From: Effrenium voratum
Taxonomy: Eukaryota; Sar; Dinophyceae; Suessiales; Symbiodiniaceae
Length of the DNA stretch: 64,000 bases
Direction of reading: 5' to 3'
Assembly: GCA_963377175.1 (NCBI GenBank)
Contig: CAUJNA010000471.1
Span: 1-64,000, forward strand
Shown: positions 37,736-48,100 of the stretch, piece by piece
Position numbering within the stretch: the stretch's first letter is position 1
Layout of the letters: each line of letters begins with the position of its first letter
Translations under genes and position numbers: made by a program
Notes under the pieces: generated by a model
What the model saw: the letters and a program-made list of their open reading frames with translations, nothing else
Database searches by the model: none
What the model was told of the DNA's origin: nothing

Positions 37736-37795
37736 ACTTGCGGCCCGGGACCATGGCGTTCACGCCCGCGGAGTCGGAGCCGCTCATGTTTTTGC
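37736..37795 (-). CDS. Cyclase-like gene exon: KNMSGSDSAGVNAMVPGRK
   Basis: Two nucleotides, 19 codons and one nucleotide, between ..CCGAG and a GC donor. It joins in phase to ..GADIIG upstream and to ..RCIVG downstream. VNAMVPGRK is the strand-turn motif before the metal site. Confidence 0.93.
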
Positions 37796-38530
37796 CTCGG
37801 CGAAAGGGCGGTTTGCCCGGCTCCCCTTGAGCCAAACTCCGAGGTTCGGGGATGGTGTTCCTTCCTTGGACCAGTTTAGGGGATGGCTTTCCGTTGTCCA
37901 AACAAACATTGGGGATGACTGTTGGGCTTCCTTTGTTGAGGGATGAGGACCTCACTTCAGCAGATTAGACCTGTCTAATGGGGACCCTGTTGGTCCAACC
38001 CCGAACCGGATTTTGACCTCCACTGTTTACCTCCCAAAAGCAGGGTGGGGGTTCTAAAAAACCCTGCACTTTGAGGCCGGAACCGCGTTTCGAAAAAGAG
38101 GGCGCAGGCAGGGGCGCCCCCGAATTGCTGGGCTAAACATTACCAAACTTTGAATCACCCTCTGGAGAATTTTCCGATTTGACACCGAAAAGTGATGTTC
38201 AAGCAGCTTGCCCCAGATTTCCTTGGCGAATACAATCCGCGGGGTCCCTCCGCCCCCCCAAAAGTGATCCCTTCGGTGGGGCCGCAATATGTCGGCCTTC
38301 CCAACACTGGTGGATGTACAAAATCCAGTTGGCCATGGGTCAACATTCCGTACCCCCCAGGGCCCCAGTGAACATCCCAATCCCCACTAAAATAGGTCCT
38401 AAAATGGGTGGTGAATTCACCTACCCCAAAATGGGATCCCAAAACGGTTTTGACAACCACAGCCATTTCACCAGACGCGGGATTTCTGTTTTGTTCCCCA
38501 GCCGGCGCGGCTGTCCTCTAGGCCTCGGGC

Positions 38531-38578
38531 CGATGATGTCGGCGCCCGCTTCGCCGAAGCCCAGCGCCAGCAAAGACC
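38531..38578 (-). CDS. Cyclase-like gene exon: SLLALGFGEAGADII
   Basis: Bounded by ..GGCTAG and a GC donor, with one nucleotide left over that completes Gly with the next exon. GFGEAG-(A/S)-(D/E)-II is the start of the cyclase homology region in this family. Confidence 0.92.
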
Positions 38579-39320
38579 CTAGCCTTCCATGCGACCCACG
38601 CGCCAGCGGAATGGAAACAAAAAAAACACCCGAGGCGAAACATACGGTACCTCAAAAAAGACACGCCCATGTGGAAAAGAGAAGTGAAAGGGGAAAGCAC
38701 AAAGGAAACCCATTTTGGGGGGGGGGGGGGGTTTTGAAGACAAGCCAACGCGAAACCACACAAAAAGGCGACTGCATTGTTTCAGCGAAATTGGACACAC
38801 CCATAAATAGTAGGGTCAGTTCAGCCAGGTTCAGCATTGTTGCTCCATGTGCCTTTGAATCATGGAAGCATGTCAAAATCGCGGGCCCCTCCCAATCATT
38901 GGTTTATGTATAGGTCAATACTGGAGGTCTGACACATACCCAAACCTGTGGCAGAGTAGAGAAATGGCCTGTACTGGTGAACACAAGTTAAAGGATTGAA
39001 AGCAAGGATTTTCGTGGGTCTGTCTCCAAATCAGGAAACCAGCCAAGTGGGATGTTGTCCAGGAAACACCAAATAGAGATACTGTTTCTGGTTCTTTCTC
39101 CGCAAAGCGTGAGAGCCGTAGGATTTGTGGAATAACAACCACTCTGAGCAAGAGGGATCCATATGGGATCTCCTCCACCCCAATGGAATCTATTTGCAGC
39201 CTGTTTGTTTAGGAAAATTGTGTTAGGGCTGGCTGTCCAAGCGTCCGTCTCCTCCCCCTCCCATCTCCAACCGCCGCCCCCCAACTCCCCAACTCCCCGG
39301 ATTCCCCCCGACTCCCTCGC

Positions 39321-39432
39321 GCTTGATAATGGTCTTCTCCAGGATCACCGTCTCCAGCACCTCCTTCTTCCCGCTATCGCAGAGCCCAGACACCGCCAGC
39401 GCCAGCCGGTGCAGCGGCTTCTCCTTCTGCCG
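39321..39432 (-). CDS. Cyclase-like gene exon with VLETVILEKTIIK
   Basis: It starts after ..GATTCAG and encodes a basic segment, then LALAVSGLCDSGKKE and VLETVILEKTIIK, the linker before the catalytic domain. The 3' edge is within a few bases of 39321 (GC donor); the junction residue with the next exon is uncertain. Confidence 0.87.
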
Positions 39433-40276
39433 CTGAATCCGCGCCTGGTTGCGCGGAAGATGATCCCAGGGCTATGGGGTGCAGCAGATCTACATGTGGG
39501 GGGGGGGGGGGGATGAGGGGAACTTTGGCATGCGAACCAGGAGATCTACTCGTTTGGGTGTAACGGTGTAACAAGGACTTTGAGACTGGCATGGGGGCGG
39601 TTTGGCGGGCACGGAGTGCAACCAACCTGAGCAAGTGAACCAACCAGCTGCTAGTAGCAACAAACCTGCAAAGGCGATTGGGGGAAGCAAATTGGAGGGG
39701 TTGCCTTTGTTTCTTAGGACATGCGAGTGGGCTCTGTTCACCTTGACTTGGCCACACCAAGTGGAATAACGCCGGCATGAGTTTCCAGCTGGCAGCAGTT
39801 GTTGCGAGAAGGGAGGACTGAACTAGTTGAGTTCCCAAAACACATCCGTCCAAAGGAAACGGGGACTCAATTTAGCTCGCTCAAGCAGAAGCAGGGTCGC
39901 TCATCCGGCATGCCATGCCAGATCTGCGAAGATTTGGTTGCTTGGCATGGTTTCCCATGAGTTACAATGAGGTGTCCCCATAGCTTCAGTGGTTGCCCAC
40001 AGGTGGCATCCTTTCGCGAGTTCGCCGAGTTTCAGAAAGTGCGCACAAGTCACTGAAATCCAATTTCTTGCTCCGCACTAGTTCCTTGAGAGGTCTGACT
40101 CAGGACTGTCCTGGAGAAATGGCCCCCAGCTAAGACTTATCCACTTCCCAAGTCTCTCTTCAAAGCCGCACTACCACCAACCCCAAAACCCAAAATGATG
40201 GTTTTGATATGAACCCACATAACCCCAGGGCCTCCCCGGTCCAAATGATGGGCTGTTGGCGGCTGGCGCATCGCGC

Positions 40277-40312
40277 CTTGGCGATCTCCTCCGCCTTGAA
40301 CTCGTCGTCGGC
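40277..40312 (-). CDS. Cyclase-like gene exon: ADDEFKAEEIAK
   Basis: Twelve codons between ..TCGAG and a GC donor (GCGCGA). It matches the charged D-EFK-EE juxtamembrane helix of the family. Confidence 0.82.
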
Positions 40313-40375
40313 CTCGAAACGGCGAGGGGAAGGAGTGATAGCGTGGACCTCCATTTGTTTTTCTCCAGTAGTGAA

Positions 40376-40449
40376 AGATTCCCTCTAGAACCAACGCAGG
40401 GAAAATGGATCAGTGGTGATAGATTCCCTTTAGAACCAACGCAGGGAAG
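40376..40449. repeat. Short direct repeat, two copies
   Basis: A segment of about 27 bp, GATTCCC(T/C)..AGAACCAACGCAGGGAA, occurs at about 40376-40403 and 40421-40449 with one mismatch, inside a cyclase intron. Confidence 0.8.
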
Positions 40450-40904
40450 ATATGAGATGCTTAAGCAAAGGGAAGTGGATGGACAAACTGCATATCGCAC
40501 AAGTGGGTAGGTGGTTTAACCAGCATTCATCGAGTTCCATCCATATGGCGCAGGATGGCCATCCGCAGTAGGTCGAGTGAGGGGGTTGATTAACTTCACC
40601 TCAGGGTTGATTTGATGGGGGTGTCCCATGAAAGATGGTCTTGGGAACCGGGAAACTCGGAAACTCGGCGCCTGATTCAAACGGTTGGTCTCCAAAAAGC
40701 AACTTACAAGGGGCTCGATCCCCGCTCAGTCGGCAAGGGGTGCGGATATCCTGCTTGGTTTCCAAAGGGAAGCAAAGGTCATGAAACGTTTACCATCCAT
40801 GGGATCCCCTAGTCAGGGCACCCCAGATGTGTGCTCCGAAAAAGGGTCCAAGAAGAAAGCCCTCAAATTCAACGAGCCGGGGGATTCTGAAAATAGTGAG
40901 CCCC

Positions 40905-41011
40905 TTACCCTCCCTCCCATTATCATGGCACCTGACAGGGGGTCCCTACAAGAGGAAAATGATCTTCCAGGTACCCTCCAACAGGTGCCATGTGAGTGGA
41001 AGGGAGGGCAA
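40905..41011. mobile_element. Small inverted-repeat element, copy 1 (MITE or introner-like)
   Basis: About 107 bp. Its two ends are imperfect inverted repeats of about 30 bp (TTACCCTCCCTCCC..., ending ...GGGAGGGCAA), each with CATGGCACCTG at its inner edge. A close relative lies 430 bp away. Both are in the cyclase intron between exons 41642 and 40312. Confidence 0.7.
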
Positions 41012-41267
41012 ATGGTTTCCTTTTGGGTTTCCCTACCGTCAAATACTTTTGAGAAACACTCAACAGTAGGCCTCGAGGAAGCGAAATTGGCAGGCCGGGG
41101 CCCTGGGCCATTTTCATCGCCAGCAGCGGCTTGTCCCGAATGGCCTGGCATCAAATGGGCCAGGCCCCTGCCCCTCTGTGTGTGTGTCTTTCTTTTTTTG
41201 GACACTGCGTAAAGGGAAACAACATAGAAAACACCCATACTGTCCACCCACATTTGGACCCTGTTTT

Positions 41268-41362
41268 GCCAACCCCACCCCACCCCACCCCACCCCACTT
41301 AACCTTACCCCACCTCACCCTACCCCACCCCACCTTACCCTGCTTTGCCCTACCCCACCCAC
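41268..41362. repeat. CCCCA/CACCCTACC pentamer microsatellite
   Basis: Tandem ACCCC-type units with T interruptions. No coding is implied. Confidence 0.9.
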
Positions 41363-41441
41363 TTGATTGTCTCAACCTCATTGTATCTTTTGGCTTGTGG
41401 ATCTTAATAAAAAGGGCAACGACGTGACGGCAACCTAACGA

Positions 41442-41544
41442 TTACCCTCCCTCCCACTAACATGGCACCTGACGGGAGGTCCCCTGAAGAGGAAATTGAT
41501 CTTCCAGGTACCCTCCCACAAATGCTATGTTAGTGGGAGGAAGG
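41442..41544. mobile_element. Small inverted-repeat element, copy 2 (MITE or introner-like)
   Basis: Same orientation and similar sequence as 40905-41011, with the shared core GATCTTCCAGGTACCCTCC. Its right inverted repeat is more decayed (TATGTTAGTGGGAGG). Confidence 0.7.
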
Positions 41545-41594
41545 ATATGGCTTCTTTGGGTATGAACGATTTGCTTGGGGGACACCCTGACGTC

Positions 41595-41642
41595 CTTCTC
41601 GGCTTCTCGGCGCGCCTCGATGCGGCTGATCATCTTCTCCAC
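41595..41642 (-). CDS. Cyclase-like gene exon: VEKMISRIEARREAEK
   Basis: It begins after ..ATCAAG in phase 0 and continues the LVLRP of the exon at 42554, giving LRP-VEKM(I), the usual start of the juxtamembrane helix. The 3' edge could instead be just after the Glu at 41616. Confidence 0.85.
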
Positions 41643-42553
41643 CTTGATGGTGTTTTTTGACTTTGGGGTTGTGACATCGTAGTAGGGGTATGAATTTTAA
41701 GTAGGGATCCTTTATCATTTAGGTGGGGATTTATGTCCTCCAATCACTTTTCAGGCGGTTCCCCGTTAAAAATTCATAGCCATTTGAGTTGTGACGTACT
41801 ATATCGACTTGAACGTTGATGCCGCTGAGAGCACAAGGACACCTCCCAAGGAATCCTACCGACTCCAGACTTCAAGCGCGAAGGAGAGGGACTCACGGGC
41901 GCGGCCCTTTTCGCCAATGCGTTGATCCCTCACGGCCGTCCTTTTATGGTTGGTGGCAGCAGGTCCCAAAGGACCAGTGAGGCCTATGTTTGATCTGTCA
42001 TGTCACGCAAGGGGTATATCCTCACTTGCGGGGTAATTGCTACCTGTTACGGGGAAGCTGCTGCCCCAAGCACGTCACCCATTCAAGCTGGGGTCACCAA
42101 GCTGCATATGGTGTATACAAGGGTCCACATACTTAATACCCTTGAATTGTACGCGGTGTTTATACAGGAAAACCAAAAGGAAGCCGACTATTGAATGAGG
42201 TAACTAATTTGGTAGGAAACGCCTAAACGAGCAATCATCAATCGTCAAAACTCCTTGCATGCCCTTTCTAAATGGCAACTAAATTCCGTATTGTAGAGCC
42301 GATAAACATCCCTACCAGCCCCGAGCAACGAAGGCATGTTGACCGTGGCACAGCTGTTTCCCAATCGCCCAGTACACCCCTTTGCGGCAAATCCACCAAG
42401 CAAAAAGAATTGGCGCCAATTCTTCCCGCATCAAAAGGCTCACTTCCAACACCTAAAAAACCCGAAGAAGTATCTTGGAACTACTCCTTTCCCACTCAAC
42501 CCAAACCCCCGGCGAACCTTCCTGAAAACGCAAAGCGCACTGGGCGCCCGCGC

Positions 42554-42647
42554 GGGGCGCAGCACCAGGCGGTTGGCGTCGTTGGTGAACATCAACGAGG
42601 CGGTGACCAGCAAAATCATCACGAAGATGGTGTTGCTGAGCCCGAAC
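42554..42647 (-). CDS. Cyclase-like gene exon: TM helix and ANRLVLRP
   Basis: One nucleotide plus 31 codons. FGLSNTIFVMILLVTASLMF is a membrane helix, followed by TNDANRLVLRP. Acceptor ..CTCAG, GC donor (GCGCGG). It is the last TM helix before the cytoplasmic catalytic part. Confidence 0.93.
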
Positions 42648-45156
42648 CTGAGAGATCCCAAAGAGAAACGGGTCAAACACGTGTATCAATCTGGAAACTG
42701 TCCGTGAGCATGTATGTATATTTGTACAGATACGCAAAGATATGGGGGGGGGGTAGGGATGTGTGTAAATCGAGGAACACGTGTTTGCTTTGCAAATACT
42801 TTCGGGGAAGCCGCCTCCCAAAATGGGTGGTGTCCTCCTGATGTTCATTTCAGACAAGCTCGCAAAGGGCACCAGACATGTGGGACGCAAGCAAGCCAAC
42901 GCGGCCCCTTGGCCCAGGTAACGATCTGCCAGTCTACGGGTGTGCCCTGTGATACACCCTAAAGTCGCTGGCTTGCTTTGAGTTCTTCTTCCATTCGACC
43001 ATAAACAAAGCAACGCATCCGCAAATCGTAGACAAAAACTGAGACGGCCAGAGACACCCACAGTACACACACTGCGCACTTGTGGTCAACCGGCTTGGAA
43101 GACTCGAAGGGCCTGAATCCCTGAGGCCCTTAGGCTCCCGGCAACGCGGTATTGCGGTTGAAAGGCCGCATGTCAAAGTAGAAAGTGATGTAGTGGGACT
43201 GGCCTTGGCGACAAGTGGGGATGTGATTTTTGGGGGGACCCTCCTCCCCCCTCAAAAAAAGAAGAAGTGTTTTTTCCGGTTTCCTCTAAAACCCCCAAGG
43301 AAAGGTACCCTCAAAAAAGACACACCTAAGTGCACCTTCCGACCGTCGGATGACTTGCCACGCTCAAGTTGTTGTTGGCTGAATGCCTACCGGAAATTGC
43401 TCAAGATTCCCAGTCTTGGAAATGGTTCAATGCGCCACTAAGAGGCCACTGACCCCCCAGTCATATAGCTGGCGTTGTCCTTTTCCCCCTACATGTTGTG
43501 CGACAACTAGGTGCCAAATAGGCGGTCTGATAAAATGACCAATGATCAATTCCTTTTGGCTACCTTGAGGAGAGATTCAAGGCTTATAGGCCGTTTGGCA
43601 CACTGACAGTTGGGGAGTCAGAGAGTCGTCTTGAGCCAGCGCTCGGGGCTCGACCAACTATTCAAGCACGAGACAAAGCACTGGCGGAGATGTCAAAAAC
43701 CTGCAAGTCCGATTGCTGCTTACACCTTCCCTTGCTTTCAAGCGAAGCTACCGGCTCATCCAGGAGCAAAGCTCGGCCTTTGGGGAACCTTTGCGGGTAG
43801 CAGATGCTCCTAGGTGAGACTTGTGTGTATGTGTCTCAAAACTAGGAGCCCTTGCTGGGACACATGACATCCAAACAAATGTCAACGTCATGTGGCATCC
43901 GAGCTGTGATTTGTCCAAGTTGCACTCTGTCAACTCTTGCTTAACACTCTCAACGGGGAAATCCACAAGTGGGGCATCCAACAAATATAGATTTAGAGTT
44001 TTGACAGCTAGGTAGCAGCTAAGTAGCAAGAACTATCCTGGCTCTTGCCCAAGGGTGAAACGTCTTCACCCTGGTTGTCTTTTGGGCGTTTGGTCTGCTC
44101 ACTTGCAATGTGTGTGTGTGTGTGTGTGTTTCTCCAAAGGGGTCCCCTTGCTTTGTCTTTTTCAGAGTGGACCTTGAATAGGGGAACCTACCTGTGACTC
44201 CTCTGGTCTTGACGTGTGCGAGTATGCATGCGAGTCAAACGCCTGGCCCACTCTGAGACTCCCTGCCGGCAGACATCAGCTTCGGGGCGAACGCCTGGAG
44301 AGCACCGTCTCGAAGCTGAGTCCACGGTCCATTCGCTCAAAGAAAGCTCACGACCAACGTTTGCCCTGGGAAAATCGAACATGGCATTTCCTTTCAAAAG
44401 AGAACTCCGCACCTATGGCAAGGCGACTACCCGCTGATACCCTACCCGGCTTTTGATTTTGCCTCTGGTTGGGAGCAAAACACAATCCCCAATTATGGCC
44501 CAATTGCCCATTTCCGGTCCATCCCCATCGGGAAAAACAAAAAGCAGTGCTTGAGTGCGACATGTCTTCGGTCCCATGTATGCGAACAACCTCATGCAGC
44601 ATCCTTGCGGTTGATACACAAAATATATATGGCCCCAGTCCATGCTTGCCAAAAACCAAATGTGCCCCTCGTTTGGTCCCAACCCCCACCCCCGTACCCC
44701 AGTTTTCATTGCCCCATGTACCCCCCCCACCCCCCACCCCCACCACCCCCAACCCCCGTCGTCAGCCCCTTTCAGCGTCCGCCGCCGTCGCCTGAATCTC
44801 GGTGAGTCGCAGGTCCAAGGGGCAAGAGACCTCGGCTTGGCGAAACCCAAAGGCTCACGAACGGAACCAAGTGCTCCGTTCAAGGGATGGGTTCAACAGA
44901 ATTACACGTCAAGTGGTAGGTGCAATGAAAACTAACACCCTGTACGTAGTGAACACCCTATTCATGGCTGTGTCTTGAAATGTTGAGTTCCTTTCAACCC
45001 AAAAGAGCAAGCTGCATGAAGACACGCCCTCATCTCGCCGCCTCAAACTCAAACAGAAGGTCCCCAAGTTCTACACCATGCCCACAAAAAGCACCGAGCG
45101 CGGCACCTTCCACCTTCCTGCCCACTTCCATTTTGGCTCATCGAGGGCTCCGAGGC
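42648..45156. other. Cyclase intronic region; ectodomain exons expected but not resolved
   Basis: A weak minus-strand exon candidate (DLRLTEIQATAADAER) lies near 44770-44815. A (GT)n run is at about 44109-44129. Nothing else is supportable. Confidence 0.4.
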
Positions 45157-45192
45157 CCCGGCGCGGTAGTGGCTCAGCCCGCTGATGCCCGC
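45157..45192 (-). CDS. Candidate cyclase ectodomain exon: AGISGLSHYRAG
   Basis: Twelve codons between ..ATAGAG and a GC donor (GCCTCG), on the right strand and in the right gene interval. Assignment to the cyclase is by position and exon form only. Confidence 0.45.
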
Positions 45193-48100
45193 CTCTATCA
45201 ACGAAACCCCCATCAAGTCCTGGCAGACCGGCGCAGCACCAGGCCGAAACGCGGTCCGAACCAACGGGGATCGTTTTTGGAGCCACGGCTCGGAACCAAA
45301 GGGAAACCGGAAAATTGGGAGGGGTGCCTAGGTTTGACACGCGCCCATGGCTTGTCCAAACCGCAACCGACATGGAAAGGTCTGAAAAAGAGCCGGTTGG
45401 CTCAAAGGCATGTGACGAGGCCCACAAAGGTGCCAATCAGAACCCTCCCCGATGGTTTCCAGCCCCAAACCACAGCCCTCAAGGGCCCAGGGCGGGTGGC
45501 CCTACCCCTTGCCCCTTCCCTGTGGCTGAAACCTCTTCCTCGACATCCGAGATTGATCCATGGGACCGCGTGTGTGGTGCTGGGCCCTGTGGAAACTTCT
45601 GTTGATCTCATGTCAAACACTCATCAAAAACCTCTTTGCGGCCGAGTGGTTTAAAAGAGAGAGAAAGAACAACTCGCACACGAGCAACCGAGGCCATGTT
45701 TGGACCAAAAGAAACGAGTTGCCAGGCAATTGGCTGGATTCACCTTGGCTTTCAACACGATTGAGTTCCTTATCTTTCCCGTTTAAGCACCACCCCAACA
45801 AAGAGACAAAGCCAGCAAAACAAATGAAGGAACCCTTGTTTAGTCTGCAACTGTTCCAGAAAAGAAAACAGCATGTCCCTTTCTACTCATACAAATTTGG
45901 GACCCCGGGGAACTGTTAAAGCCCAGCAAAGCACCAAATGACTTCTCGTGATCCACGCTACCAGGGGAAGTTGGTATCAGCGAAACCCGGCTGAAGGAGA
46001 TCCCAAGGGTGTGCAAGCTGCATTTTAAACCCACGGTTGTCACGACCTAAGCTTTTAACCCCAATGGCCTAAAGCCCGGCACTCTTCAAAGTACCCTCGA
46101 AATGGCAGCTACCAGCATAATGCTGGAAGCCCCTCAAAATGTTCACCTGGTTTATCGACCTGAAAGATGTTCTGAAACCTTTACGGCTTTTATGCCCTGG
46201 CCGGGCTCAAGGCTAATACTTTATGTTTTAATCTCCTTTGGTCCGAACAACCCCTACATGTTTGACGATCGGAATGGTGCGTGTTGTTTAAACTCCAGGT
46301 ATGTGTCAAAGTAAGGTGGACACCAAAAACGGCGGTGTTACTGCGGCTCGCAATCCAAGGTAAAGGGGTATCCTCAAACAAAAAACACTCATACACGCGC
46401 ACACACACCTGGCATGATGTAAGGGTTTCAACCAAGTGCTTCCCATAGGGTGGTTTACCCCCATCCATCCTGGCTGGAAGTGGCGCAGCGGGTGCTCCAG
46501 GGCTGTGCAAGCGAGGTCTGGCCGGTAGAAGCCACATGGGGGGGGGGGCTCAATGTCGGGGTCTCCCAAAAGTGGGAAAGGGGGGGGGGGTTCCTTAACT
46601 CCAATTTGGTCCTTTAAACAGTCTAAAAGTTCGGTTCAAAACCACGTTGAAACCAGAATGGGTGGTTCCTCGTGGTTTACCTTCAACAACCCAAACCCGA
46701 AATGAGTATGTGTTCACATGTTTGCCACTGGGCTTTATGCAAAGCACAAAACATAACAAACAAACCAAACAAACAAACAAACCAAACAAACCAAACAAAC
46801 CAAACAAACCAAACAAACCAAACAAACCAAACAAACAAACAAAAACAAACAAACACAAACAAACACAAACAAACAAACAAACAAACAAACAAACAAACAA
46901 ACAAACAAACACGCGCACACACACACAAACACAAACACAAACACAAAGACTAAAGACAGAGACAAAGATAAAGATAAAGACACACGCGCACACCAAACCA
47001 CACCACACCACACTACACAGCACAGCACAGCACCACACAACAGAAAACAACACAACACAGCACAACACAACACAACACAACACAACACAACACACACGCA
47101 CACACAAAGGATGTCACCACAAAAACGGTCAGGCAACATAGACACCGCAGAACTTGTCTGACGGTAGCTGGTAGCGAGGTTGTTGTGGAACCAGGCATCG
47201 GATTTGGCTACGGCGTTGGGTCTCTTGGATCGACGACTTTCCATAGAAGCTGTGGCCCCGGTCTTCAAAGCCAGAAACCTGCACTTGCGCACTCTTGATA
47301 TGACACAAAAAGATGTCACCCCGTCGCACACCCAACCCGCACAAAACGCGGCGGCAAAGGAGCTTGAAACAATGGCAGGGGAAACGCGCTCGTCAAGGGA
47401 TCGGGGTGTAGCAGTCTCCTCGACTGGCAGTGGATCTGGCGGGCTCTCCGCCGCGTTGACCAGGTAGCACGGTAGCAGCAGTAGCGTGATGTGGGCCACA
47501 GTGCGCCCCTGCCGGCGGCAGGTTGATGCCCCTGCCGGCGGCAGTTGATGCCTCGTAGTTGAACCGGTGGAAGACCAAAGGCTGGCTCATCGCCGCAACC
47601 AGGCCAGTCTTCCGTGTGACGAGCGCCAGATGTAGCCACGGAAGCAAGCCCACGAGCGCAAGAGGCCAGAAAGCTACAACACTGCGCCTTGAAACTAACA
47701 CTCGAACAATGGCGTCACACGACTCTCAATGGGCCTCACGCATGCGGAACGTGGCACGCGCACGCTACTGCTTGCAAGAAAGGATGCAAGGAAGGAAGTA
47801 CGCAGTGGAGCCTGAGGTACCTTGCAAGCTGCCTTGCACGCCAAGTCTGAACAAGCGGCCTAAACGGGAATTGAGCCGAAGCATACACACCCCGAGAGAT
47901 CTTGAAGCTCCAACGACTGAATTCGCTTCTTGAGGGAGGACGGACAATGTCCTGGCTCGCGTGGCACCTTGACAGAAGCCCAAGCGGACACGCCTTGGAG
48001 GGGTGCTCAAGCACACGACGCTCTCGATTCAAGCCGAGAACTTACGTACCCGGGCTGAAAAACGCACGTTTGCAGGTACATGCAAGCTGGCCAAGCTTGT

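Noticed and set aside
45126..45138. CCATTTTGGCTCA on the plus strand, resembling the spliced leader
   Set aside because: Thirteen bases match, but the last two leader bases do not, it is on the opposite strand from all genes here, and no gene follows it.
46738..46910. Regular repeats that might suggest a CRISPR array
   Set aside because: Units of 4-5 bp with no spacers, in a eukaryotic intron.
46683..47107. Cys/Val/Phe-rich minus ORFs and Asn/Lys/Gln-rich plus ORFs
   Set aside because: Produced by the CAAA/CA repeat.
47508..47546. Tandem GCCGGCGGCAG copies as a regulatory element
   Set aside because: Looks like a simple recent duplication of a GC-rich palindrome; no supporting context.
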